Shown: positions 6,461 to 14,450 of the stretch, piece by piece
Position numbering within the stretch: position 1 is the stretch's first letter
Layout: every line of letters begins with the position of its first letter
Assembly (NCBI GenBank): GCA_964473355.1
Contig: CAYYOS010000058.1
Span: 1 to 14,597 of the forward strand
Direction: 5' to 3'
Length of the DNA: 14,597 bases
DNA from: CAYYOS01 sp964473355
Lineage (GTDB): Bacteria > Pseudomonadota > Gammaproteobacteria > Burkholderiales > REEB80
The notes under the pieces: generated by a model
What the model was told of the DNA's origin: nothing
Databases searched by the model: none
Seen by the model: the letters and a program-made list of their open reading frames with translations, nothing else
Made by a program: the position numbers and the translations under genes

Positions 6461-6516
6461 CCTTGTATGATGCGGCGTCGTTCAGTAAACGGCGCCGCCG
6501 CTCACTATGTACAAGG
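6461..6516. terminator. Two-part stem-loop between convergent YceI and LpxH-like genes
   Basis: An outer arm, CCTTGTA (6461-6467), pairs with TACAAGG (6510-6516). An inner stem, GCGGCGTCGTT (6472-6482), pairs with AACGGCGCCGC (6488-6498), an 11-bp stem with one G-T wobble and the 5-base loop CAGTA. It fills most of the 68-bp gap between two convergent genes, as expected for a shared terminator, but there is no T-tract on either side. Confidence 0.45.
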
Positions 6517-6527
6517 ATGTAGGTCCA

Positions 6528-7331
6528 CTACCGGGATTGGTATTTCTGGGGTTGAATTTCCCTTTTGGGCAACATCTGGGGTAGTGATGACAAATCCTTG
6601 TGCCATGTAATTAATTCCATCTTACCATCCAGGTGTTCAACGATTGCGGTGCAGCTATCTACCCAGTCGCCGCAATTTAAATAGGTGAGCCCGCCAATAT
6701 CTTTTTGAGCGGCCCAATGTATATGGCCGCAGATCACGCCATCTAACCCGCGTTCGCGCACGTAGTGCATGACAGAATCCTCGAAGTTAAAAATAAAGCT
6801 CACGGCGGTTTTTACTTTGCGCTTGGCGTAACCCGCCAGCGACCAATAGCCGGGGCGCTTGAACGTGCGGCGCAACAGGGATAACCAGCCATTTAAATGC
6901 ACTAAGATGTCGTAGGCCTTGTCTCCCAGCACGGCCACCCATTTGTGGTGGCGGGTGACTTGATCAAAGGCGTCACCGTGAATCAATAAGTAACGACGTC
7001 CATCAGCCGCAGTGTGAATGTATTCCTGTTCGAGGTGGATATCCCCAAACGAGGTTCCGACGTATTCACGCAATGCTTCATCATGATTGCCGGGAATAAA
7101 AAAAACTTTGTCACCATGCCGGGCGCGACGCAGAACTTTTTGCACAAAGGTGTTTTGATCCTGAGTCCAAACTATGCCGCCACGCTTCATGGACCAAAAA
7201 TCTACGATATCTCCCAATAAAAAAAGATATTCGGATTGATAACATTTTAGAAAATCAAGCAAGCGTTTTGCCTGGCAAGCACGTGTGCCGAGATGAATAT
7301 CAGATAAGAAAATGGCTCTAACCTGCAACAT
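6528..7331 (-). CDS. LpxH-like metallophosphoesterase (UDP-2,3-diacylglucosamine diphosphatase family)
   Basis: This calcineurin-type phosphoesterase of 267 residues has all its metal motifs: D11-x-H13 (SDIHLG), GDIVDFW at 40-46, GNHDE at 81-85, H118-G-D and GHIH at 202-205, then a closing GDWVDS. LpxH-family enzymes use two Mn ions to cut UDP-2,3-diacylglucosamine to lipid X in lipid A synthesis. True LpxH usually has GNRD where this protein has GNHD, so it may be a paralogue acting on another nucleotide- or lipid-linked substrate. I chose ATG at 7331; a TTG four codons upstream (7343) is also possible. Either start lies inside the end of the glycosyltransferase gene, so translation is probably coupled and the two products likely share a pathway of envelope lipid synthesis. 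Confidence 0.88.
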   Translation of the reverse strand: MLQVRAIFLSDIHLGTRACQAKRLLDFLKCYQSEYLFLLGDIVDFWSMKRGGIVWTQDQNTFVQKVLRRARHGDKVFFIPGNHDEALREYVGTSFGDIHLEQEYIHTAADGRRYLLIHGDAFDQVTRHHKWVAVLGDKAYDILVHLNGWLSLLRRTFKRPGYWSLAGYAKRKVKTAVSFIFNFEDSVMHYVRERGLDGVICGHIHWAAQKDIGGLTYLNCGDWVDSCTAIVEHLDGKMELITWHKDLSSLPQMLPKREIQPQKYQSR

Positions 7332-8478
7332 GAGTAGAGGCAAGCTCTAAGTAAAGTAAATGCAGTTTTTCCGCCATGGTATCAGCCCCCCACACACGTG
7401 CGCATTGCGGCGCTTCCGAAGCTAAGCGGGCGCGTAACTTAGGATTATTTAATAGCATAACAACGGCGTCTGAAAATCCTTGCAGATCATCAGGCGCCAC
7501 GACTGCACCGCACTTCGGAGCCAAGATGTCGCGCGTACCCATCACCGCCGTAGATACCACCGGCACGCCAAGCGCCATTGCTTCCAACAGAACCAGGCCT
7601 TGGGTCTCTGTGCGCGAAGCAAACACAAAAGCATCCGCGGCGCTATAGCAATTTCGGAGCGCGCCGTTGCGATTCAAATAGCCGATAAATTTTGTAGCTT
7701 CTTGCATACCTAATTCATTGGCGAGTTGTTGCAGTTTTGGCACAGCCGGCCCTTCGCCAGCGATAACAAATAAGAGTTCTGGGATCTTATTTCTGGCTAA
7801 ATTTATGGCGCGTAGCAAAAACTCTAGATTTTTTTCAAACGCCACTCGGCCTAGAAAAAGGACCATAGGCCTTCCCGCCGCGATACCATGCTGCGCGCGA
7901 AATTGTGCACCGTCTCCAGGCTTAAATTGCGCCAGGGGAATCCCAGTAGGAATACGATGAATAGGCGTGGTAACGCCATACGCACGCAACCTTTCTTCCA
8001 TCGCAGTAGACGGAACAATGACTGCATCAACGCCATTGCATTGGGTACGGGAAAAGCGTCTCGCCAATGCTTGCATCCAACGGGACGGCACGAAAGGAAT
8101 GTAGTGATACAAATATTCCTCGAAAAAAGTATGGTAGGTAACGACGCTGGGGACACCCAGCTGCTTGGCTATTGTTATGCCAGCGTAATAAGCCACAAAG
8201 GGTGTTTGGATGTGAACTAAATCAATCTTATAGTTTTTCAGTACGTTCGATAGCTCCATGGCGCGCCCATAGCGCATCATGCGATCTTCCGGATCAAATA
8301 AAATCGAGCGGGAAGGGATCCGGGTGATATCGTTTTCAGCAGTATGCTCACCATATGCAGGCGCCACCAAAAAAATCCGCACCCCGCGTGCAGCGAGCGC
8401 TAAGCGAAAGGTTTCTATGGATGTAGATACACCATTAATCCGAGGGAAATATACATCCGAGAACATTAAAATATTCAT
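7318..8478 (-). CDS. GT4-family glycosyltransferase (glycolipid/alpha-mannosyltransferase-like)
   Basis: This 386-residue GT-B fold enzyme has an N-terminal acceptor domain (SDVYFPRINGVSTS at 7-20, YHTFFEEY at 115-122) and a C-terminal nucleotide-sugar domain. The latter shows GRVAFEKN (210-217), with the family Arg and Lys that bind phosphate, FVIAGEGP at 237-244, and the E-x7-E motif E291-E299 in ETQGLVLLEA. Sequence style is closest to diacylglycerol glucosyltransferases, sulfolipid SqdX-like enzymes and GDP-mannose-dependent mannosyltransferases, all of which act at the cytoplasmic face on lipid acceptors. Its last codons overlap the LpxH-like gene by 14 bp. The ATG at 8478 has no strong Shine-Dalgarno. 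The exact sugar and acceptor are not predictable. Confidence 0.92.
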   Translation of the reverse strand: MNILMFSDVYFPRINGVSTSIETFRLALAARGVRIFLVAPAYGEHTAENDITRIPSRSILFDPEDRMMRYGRAMELSNVLKNYKIDLVHIQTPFVAYYAGITIAKQLGVPSVVTYHTFFEEYLYHYIPFVPSRWMQALARRFSRTQCNGVDAVIVPSTAMEERLRAYGVTTPIHRIPTGIPLAQFKPGDGAQFRAQHGIAAGRPMVLFLGRVAFEKNLEFLLRAINLARNKIPELLFVIAGEGPAVPKLQQLANELGMQEATKFIGYLNRNGALRNCYSAADAFVFASRTETQGLVLLEAMALGVPVVSTAVMGTRDILAPKCGAVVAPDDLQGFSDAVVMLLNNPKLRARLASEAPQCARVWGADTMAEKLHLLYLELASTHVAG

Positions 8479-8616
8479 TATTGTTTTACGACTACTTCAA
8501 CTAGGTTGAGTCGCCGGGAGCCTAGCATAAATTAATGACGAATGTGTGACGGCAGGCGAAGCAAACAACCGCCAGCTTTGCTCTGACCATTCAGCCCCCC
8601 GTTCGATCTGCTGGGT

Positions 8617-10596
8617 TCACAGCTTATCCAAAGACGTACTTCCGTTCCAGTCTGGCGCAGGGGGATTGCGGCGATAGAACTCGATGCGATCGAGCAAGAG
8701 TCTGGCAATTGTGTCGTGTGGATATTGACTGAGAAGTCTCCGGCATTCAGTATCCGCCTCCTGCCATTCCCGCCGCAAGTAATGCGACAGCGCTTGGTCG
8801 CTAAGTCCCGCGAGCTCTTTGTCGTCGCAAAAGGTGTATATCTCCATCGGTTGCGTCTTGCCCTGGACGATGACGCGATCCACTCGGCGCAAGGACATCT
8901 TTTCCTTCACCTGGGCGGCGGTGTCTCCGCTGATCAATACGTCAGTACGGTAGTGCTTGTTGACACCTTCCAAACGTGACGCAAAATTGACGGCGTCGCC
9001 CACCGCGGTGTAGTCGAACCGATCCGATGAGCCCATATTACCGACGACCGCGGCGCCGGAGTGGATTCCAATTCTCATATGCAGTTGTGGCATGTTTTTT
9101 TCGACGAGCCGCTCGCGTAATCGTAACATCTCGGCTTGCATGGCTTGTGCCGCTTGACAAGCATGGCGTGCTTGATCCGCGTCTGGTAAGGGCGCGCCCC
9201 AGAAAGCCATGATGGCGTCACCGATGAATTTATCCACCGTCCCTCCGTGATCGAGCACGATACGCGCCATGATAGTGAGGAATTCGTTGAGCAGCGAAGC
9301 CACTACCTCCGGTTTCATCTGTTCCGAAATACTAGTGAATCCGACCAAGTCGGTAAACATGAGGGTAATATCCCGGCGCACACCCCCGAGCACCAGGCGT
9401 TCTGGATGCTCGGTCATTTCTTTAACGATCTCGGGCGCGACGTAATGGCGGAATGCTCGTTCCGTCTGCTTGCGCTGTCGGCGTTCGCGAAGATATCCCG
9501 TGCCGACTTGAGTTATGTACATGCCGGCAACAGCCAGCAACGCCGCAACTGAGGGCAACCAAATATCATGTGCGGCAAATAGCCAAACCGTGAGTCCCAC
9601 GATTGCAACTATCAGGGCAACTGCCAATAACGTACTGCGTAACGCTTGCCATTCCTTGACGCCGAATGCCGTCAGCATCACGGCAATTCCAATTAGAATA
9701 ATTTGAAGAAAAAGAGGGGCCTCGCGTATGGCGCGCTTGGAAAGTGCGTTTGCGATCATGGTGGCCTGAATTTCGACCCCCGGCGTTATTAAGCGGGTAA
9801 CGCCAGAATAGGGCGTTGCGAACGCGTCTGATTGCTTGGCGCCCGGCCCCAGCGAAAGTTTGACGTCGTTACCAACAAGCACGATCTTGTTCTTAAATAG
9901 ACCCGGCCGAAGAAACTTGTCGGGTTCGCTCGCTTGATAGTACGAGACATACTGAAAAACATGATCCGATCCAAGATAGCGCATCATGTTGCCCCGTGGT
10001 TGCAGGCCGTCATCGGTATGCTTAAAGGGTATGCCGAAGTAGGCGCGAACGACTTCGCGCCAGAAGGCATTCTGTTGTAAGGGAATATTGCGCACCACCA
10101 GATCCTGATCGAAGCTAATGGTTGCGATACCGACCCGGGCTCCTGCCTCGCGCAGCAGAGGGAGCGGCTCGATCTCTCTTACTTGCTCATACTGCGCTGC
10201 ATTTTGATAGGCGAATTCCGAAGCCAGCACAATATTGCCGGCTTGCTTGATCGCTTCGGCAAAACGCGTGTCGTCTTCAATCGTCGACGGTTCCGCGAAC
10301 AACACGTCGAAAGCAATCACTTTGGCTCCCGCTGCCTTTAGCGTATCCACCAGATGAGCATGTAGCTTGCGTGGCCAAGGCCATTGCTGGTTCAGTTCGG
10401 CGAACGAAGGCTCGTCGATGCCGACTATGATGATGGGTGCGTCTATTCTGTTTGGCGTGGTTGCCACAGTAAGCAGATCAAAACCCAACAGCTCCGCTCG
10501 GCGGCCGAGGGCCGTTTGCGAGAATAACGCAAGCGCTATCCAAACGAGTAACGCTAGGACCAGTAGCCGTATAATGCGGTGTGTAGTAATAACAAT
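8617..10596 (-). CDS. CHASE2-domain class III adenylate cyclase
   Basis: Domains in order: an N-terminal membrane helix (IIRLLVLALLVWIALALF), a periplasmic CHASE2 sensor (IIIVGIDEPSF to KIVLVGND and ITPGVEIQA), three membrane helices, and a cytoplasmic cyclase catalytic domain. The catalytic domain has both metal aspartates (FTDLVGFT; FIGDAIMAFWG), the ATP-selecting Lys in VDKFIGD, and Thr in DYTAVGD followed by NFASRLE, so ATP to cAMP is the likely reaction. A TPR-like tail of about 65 residues ends the protein. Start is uncertain. The frame opens right after the TAG of the upstream gene, and the only codons able to start before the membrane helix are ATT at 10596 (AGGA four bases before it) or ATT at 10590. 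A TTG at 10488 would remove the helix that CHASE2 needs for export. I therefore use 10596. Confidence 0.9.
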   Translation of the reverse strand: MVITTHRIIRLLVLALLVWIALALFSQTALGRRAELLGFDLLTVATTPNRIDAPIIIVGIDEPSFAELNQQWPWPRKLHAHLVDTLKAAGAKVIAFDVLFAEPSTIEDDTRFAEAIKQAGNIVLASEFAYQNAAQYEQVREIEPLPLLREAGARVGIATISFDQDLVVRNIPLQQNAFWREVVRAYFGIPFKHTDDGLQPRGNMMRYLGSDHVFQYVSYYQASEPDKFLRPGLFKNKIVLVGNDVKLSLGPGAKQSDAFATPYSGVTRLITPGVEIQATMIANALSKRAIREAPLFLQIILIGIAVMLTAFGVKEWQALRSTLLAVALIVAIVGLTVWLFAAHDIWLPSVAALLAVAGMYITQVGTGYLRERRQRKQTERAFRHYVAPEIVKEMTEHPERLVLGGVRRDITLMFTDLVGFTSISEQMKPEVVASLLNEFLTIMARIVLDHGGTVDKFIGDAIMAFWGAPLPDADQARHACQAAQAMQAEMLRLRERLVEKNMPQLHMRIGIHSGAAVVGNMGSSDRFDYTAVGDAVNFASRLEGVNKHYRTDVLISGDTAAQVKEKMSLRRVDRVIVQGKTQPMEIYTFCDDKELAGLSDQALSHYLRREWQEADTECRRLLSQYPHDTIARLLLDRIEFYRRNPPAPDWNGSTSLDKL

Positions 10597-10602
10597 AAGA
10601 TC

Positions 10603-13600
10603 CTAGAAACGAATACTAACTTCCGTAGTAAATTGCGTAGGCTGATTCTTATCAAAAGCGTTATCGGCCGATATGCGGAACAACCAGCGCTTGTCCTGAG
10701 ATTGCCAATACAAGTCAAAAGCGCCATCCAAACCGGCTTTCAGCACTTCCGTATTGGCTTCATTCTTGAATCGTTGGGAGCGGTGGACCAATCGGCTAAT
10801 GAAGTACCAGCCGGAAGGCGCTACCCAGGTAGCCCCTACTGCGGCCGCGTGCTGCTGCAAGTAAGGCAGCTTGTTACCGGGGAAGAGGGCCCCTGTGTTC
10901 TGCGATGACGTATGGATATACCGGGCGAAAACACCCCACTCTGGCGTTAGCAAGTGGTTGACCGCGACCCCTGCAGTTCTCACGCGGCCGGCTTCATAAT
11001 CGGGCGACAACTCAAATTCCAGCAGGTCGCCTTTGGCTAACGAACCAAGTTCACGCGAACTCAACCGGTTGAGGGTTTCGATATCGCTCACTGCGAAGGG
11101 GTTTTGTGAGAACGGTTGGTGTTTTATTTTTTTTTGATCCACATGGCCGGTGAAAAAAGTCGTGGGCGAATATTCCCATTCGATTTGCCCGCGGAGCCGA
11201 GCGATTTCACCGCCACGTTGGGTCAAGCGGTCATCCAGTGGTATGCCGACTGTAGCGACGGGGCCAAGCGAACTTAATTGCGCGGGGCGCAACCATTTCT
11301 GATAGGCAAGCCGAACCAAAGCGCTGTCGGCAAATTGATACGCCAACCCCAGCCGTGGATAAATTTTGCTGTGCGAAAATGATTCGGTCTTAGAGTCTAT
11401 GAGTGACGGTTCTAGAATCCCAGAAAAGAACGGGAGCGTGGAATAATTGGCAGCCCGCCGATGCCGCTGATAAAAAAGGTCGCCCTGTAGCAACAGCTTC
11501 GGGGTAACTCGCCATCGATCCGAGAAGTAGACGTCGAGACTTGTTTCTCGGTAGTCAAAGTCTGAAAATCTTAGCAAGTCGGGGTAGGGGAGTGAAAAGA
11601 AATACGATTTTGTTCCTCGGTTCGCGCGCTCGGCGCCCCAGGTGATCTCGTGGGCCTCGTTCAGAGCAAAAGTGTGGCGCAGCGCGTATTCCGGCTGACG
11701 AACTTTAACTTGCGATGCTACGGGCGCCTCCTCGGGGGCACCCACATACAGAATTCCTGCGGAGTCTTCGGCTGAAGTGAAGCGTGCGGTTTTAAACCAG
11801 ATCTGGGATTGCGGAGACAGCTTAAAGTGTAAACCGAGGTCAACATTCGTCGTTTTACGGTCGGTTTGTAGATCCGCTGCATCGCCGGAAAAATCACCCA
11901 GGAAGGTGGATTTATCCGTATTTTTATTGGCGAAAACGAACATGCCAATGTCTTGTCTCGGCATCAAGCCGAGAGCGACGGTACTGTAGGTCAGATCGCT
12001 AGGGCCCGTATTCAATTTTAATTTGAATTGCTCTTGATTAAGAAAGTAGGCAAACGGTAGGGCGCTGTTCTCGAGTCCGTTGACCTGCACGAATGGAGAT
12101 CCCCCGTGAAATAATCCTGAGGCCGATGAGTACCGCATCGATCCGGTAAAATAAGTACCTGGTTTTTGTAGCAAGGTTTGATTGCGGTTGCTGTTTCCGA
12201 AGGCCATAGGGTCGGCCAGGAAACCCTGAAATAGTTCGGAGTTTTTAGTAAACAGCCCTCGATAGCGATCCGCCAAAAACAAATGGCTACCCGCCCAGAA
12301 GGGATTGAAGGATTCTTGCGCATAGTTTTGCGCCCACTCTTCCATGCCAATAAAGGCGAAGGCTTGCCCAAGGTTAGTAGTGCCGCGCTGATTGCTGGCA
12401 ATCTGGTTCAGCGATTTCAGGTTGGGCATGAGTTTCAACGCCGTACGCGCCGCGGCTATGGCATCGCTCGGGCGCAGGAGGTCATTGTAGATTATGCTCA
12501 TCATAAAGTGCGGCAACGGATCTTTGTCGTCGAGTCGACTGGCCTGTGTGAGCTCTTCCAAAGCGGCCTCGGTACGGCCCATTTGATAGTAGGCTACCGC
12601 CGTATAGACATGGACCCGCGCATAGCCCGGATCCATCAGGCTACCACGTAAAAATAAATTCAGCGCCGCCTCAGTATTACCGCGCTTGAGTTCGAGCAAC
12701 CCGAGGCCGGTTAGTGCCACGTAGTCGTCTGGTTTCCTCGCCAGCGCGGTGCTATACGCACTGCGCGCCGCCGCAAAATTGTTTGCAAAGGTTTCTAAGG
12801 TACCGAGTTCTCCTTGGTAGCCTAGGCCGTGCGGATTAAGTTCGATTGCTCTGAGTAGGTTAGTGCGCCCTGGGCGCACTTCCTCTTTTTCCGTATTGAT
12901 GCGACCTCTACCGAACCAACCCCGGTCATCCGCGGGCTTGAGTGCGATGGCCTCGTCGAAGGCGCGGCTTGCGCCACGTCCATCGCCTTCGATACGCGCC
13001 AATTCACCAGAGGCGAGTCGTGCCTCGTAAGAATAAGCATCGCGTTGCAGCGCCTGATTGATGTGCTCGCGACTTTTTCCACGTTCGTCGGCGGCCAAAT
13101 GCACCTGCGCCAACGCGCCATAAAGTCGTGCATCGTCCGGGAAACGATCAAGACCTTGCTTCAGATAAGCGATGGCTTTGTTGAGTTCCCCTGAATATAA
13201 CGAGAGATCCGCCAGTACCAGGTAGGAAGCCGGTTGCGATATTTTTCCCCCGCGGATTAGTGCCGTCAAGTCACTGACGGCCCGCACGAGATCCTCGGTT
13301 AGAATTGCTAACGCGATTTGCCCCAGCGCTAGCAGCTCGGAATCGCGCGCAGAGTTAGTGGCGGCTTTCGCGAAGCGGGCTTGGGCCTCCTCTGTTTTTC
13401 CACGATACAATGCGGCATACCCTGCGCCTAAATTAGCTGAGGCGTCATCCGGCGCGCGGGTCAGTACCTCTCTGAAGGTTGCTTCTGCTTCAGTCCAACG
13501 GCCAAGATCCGCCAAGATGCGTCCCCGCTCACTGAGATTATTGGATTTTTCTAATGCCAGCGGAAGTTCGGAAAGATTTCGGCCGGACAGAGAAACATGG

Positions 13601-14202
13601 CGCAATGGTTCCACCGCAAAAGCCGCGACCCACTGCACGCGGTCTCTGGGACGGACAAGTATCAATTTAGTAGGCGCCTTGCCGATTACGGCCTCGGCTG
13701 ACTCGTTCTGGCGGACGATGACCCGCCCGAAATCATTGAAGAAATCGATCTCGCCGCTGAGCACGGTAATGAGAGTGCGACCGCTCTCATCCACCTCAAT
13801 ATCCCAGTCCGTGCCACGGATGGCGGCAGTGGCCGAAGGCGTTTCCATGTACAATTTGTGTGGAAGCGTTTTAGTCTGTGTCCATGCGCGCCCGATATTC
13901 AGGTGTAACCGGGTTTGGGTCGTAGCGTCCTTAATTTGGAGAATGGTTTTTTCGTTCAGCCTAACCTGGGTGCGGTCGCGGAAAAGAAGTCCCATACGGC
14001 TAAACTCGCCGGTACGTACGAAATAGCCGGAAAAAAGAGACTGTTCTGCCTTGGCAGGCGACCAATCCTTCGGCGTTGCTTCCTTAAATTGCGCCGTACC
14101 TTGGGTGCTGATGATATTTGCCGCGGGGTCTTCCGCCGCCGCTGGCATACAAACTAAGGCGATTAAAGAAAAAAAGCCAACATTGTAATAATAAGTACGC
14201 AT
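10603..14202 (-). CDS. FecR-TPR-outer membrane beta-barrel fusion protein
   Basis: This 1199-residue secreted protein has a signal peptide at 1-23 (cleavage after PAAA). A FecR domain follows at about 55-165, with the hallmark TPSATAAIRGTDWDIEV (121-137). About ten TPR-like repeats span 225-600, rich in the A-x3-Y/F and 'P-D-D/N' turns of TPRs. A beta-barrel occupies about 680-1199, with alternating strands, a TonB-receptor-like segment (LVRLAYQKWLRPAQ) and a terminal Phe (VSIRF), the outer-membrane assembly signal. I see no TonB box or plug domain. FecR domains in other proteins sense or relay signals in the periplasm. Start: ATG at 14202 after GGGGAGGGA. The CHASE2 cyclase follows without a gap, so the pair is one unit. 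Whether the barrel transports, binds or exports something is unknown. Confidence 0.88.
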   Translation of the reverse strand: MRTYYYNVGFFSLIALVCMPAAAEDPAANIISTQGTAQFKEATPKDWSPAKAEQSLFSGYFVRTGEFSRMGLLFRDRTQVRLNEKTILQIKDATTQTRLHLNIGRAWTQTKTLPHKLYMETPSATAAIRGTDWDIEVDESGRTLITVLSGEIDFFNDFGRVIVRQNESAEAVIGKAPTKLILVRPRDRVQWVAAFAVEPLRHVSLSGRNLSELPLALEKSNNLSERGRILADLGRWTEAEATFREVLTRAPDDASANLGAGYAALYRGKTEEAQARFAKAATNSARDSELLALGQIALAILTEDLVRAVSDLTALIRGGKISQPASYLVLADLSLYSGELNKAIAYLKQGLDRFPDDARLYGALAQVHLAADERGKSREHINQALQRDAYSYEARLASGELARIEGDGRGASRAFDEAIALKPADDRGWFGRGRINTEKEEVRPGRTNLLRAIELNPHGLGYQGELGTLETFANNFAAARSAYSTALARKPDDYVALTGLGLLELKRGNTEAALNLFLRGSLMDPGYARVHVYTAVAYYQMGRTEAALEELTQASRLDDKDPLPHFMMSIIYNDLLRPSDAIAAARTALKLMPNLKSLNQIASNQRGTTNLGQAFAFIGMEEWAQNYAQESFNPFWAGSHLFLADRYRGLFTKNSELFQGFLADPMAFGNSNRNQTLLQKPGTYFTGSMRYSSASGLFHGGSPFVQVNGLENSALPFAYFLNQEQFKLKLNTGPSDLTYSTVALGLMPRQDIGMFVFANKNTDKSTFLGDFSGDAADLQTDRKTTNVDLGLHFKLSPQSQIWFKTARFTSAEDSAGILYVGAPEEAPVASQVKVRQPEYALRHTFALNEAHEITWGAERANRGTKSYFFSLPYPDLLRFSDFDYRETSLDVYFSDRWRVTPKLLLQGDLFYQRHRRAANYSTLPFFSGILEPSLIDSKTESFSHSKIYPRLGLAYQFADSALVRLAYQKWLRPAQLSSLGPVATVGIPLDDRLTQRGGEIARLRGQIEWEYSPTTFFTGHVDQKKIKHQPFSQNPFAVSDIETLNRLSSRELGSLAKGDLLEFELSPDYEAGRVRTAGVAVNHLLTPEWGVFARYIHTSSQNTGALFPGNKLPYLQQHAAAVGATWVAPSGWYFISRLVHRSQRFKNEANTEVLKAGLDGAFDLYWQSQDKRWLFRISADNAFDKNQPTQFTTEVSIRF

Positions 14203-14450
14203 TCCCTCCCCTTCATGATTTTCGACTTTTGAAGTAAATCAAAAATACGTCTCTTTTAGGGTAAAGCGTACCATAGAACAAATGCAAATAAATCAAAGCC
14301 GTTAAGGATAAACGACGAATAGCCGCCCGTAGATGACTAAGTCGCCCCGGGGCCCCAGGGCGATAGCGCGGCAAGTTTATTTAACGGTTACTTTAAGCCA
14401 GAAGAGTCGCTGAGGAGTCTGACCAACGAGTCAGGATGTTTGTACGCGAT
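14203..14450. other. Intergenic region upstream of the FecR-TPR-barrel gene
   Basis: No gene is visible in these 248 bp. The region must hold the promoter of the FecR-cyclase unit unless read-through from the CHRD gene drives it. It contains a strong purine-rich Shine-Dalgarno next to 14202, two near-identical 12-bp AT-rich motifs (14232-14243 and 14286-14297; 11 of 12 bases match) and a GC-rich hairpin at 14342-14363. A weak promoter guess on the minus strand is TTGCAT with TACCCT 18 bp downstream; I do not consider it firm. Confidence 0.5.
14342..14363 (-). terminator. GC-rich hairpin after the CHRD/PEP-CTERM gene
   Basis: TCGCCC (14342-14347) pairs with GGGCGA (14358-14363) around a loop that is itself palindromic (CGGGGCCCCA). 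It lies about 90 bp beyond the CHRD stop codon on its strand. It lacks a T-tract, so termination is possible but not assured. Confidence 0.3.

Noticed and set aside
7332..7343. TTG start for the LpxH-like protein
   Set aside because: It adds only four residues ahead of an ATG that leads directly into the first beta-strand and metal motif; it is possible but less likely.
8551..8582. Hairpin (AGCAAA/TTTGCT) between the cyclase and the glycosyltransferase as a terminator
   Set aside because: The stem is only 6 bp, with an 11-base loop and no T-tract, so it is not distinguishable from chance.
13358..14026. A 222-codon open frame on the plus strand
   Set aside because: It lies antisense inside the FecR-TPR gene and has a composition typical of shadow frames, no recognisable domain and no start signal.
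10488..14202. TAG read-through giving one giant barrel-cyclase protein
   Set aside because: The barrel must end in the outer membrane at its C-terminal Phe, whereas the cyclase needs the inner membrane and cytoplasmic ATP. A single chain would not be topologically sensible.
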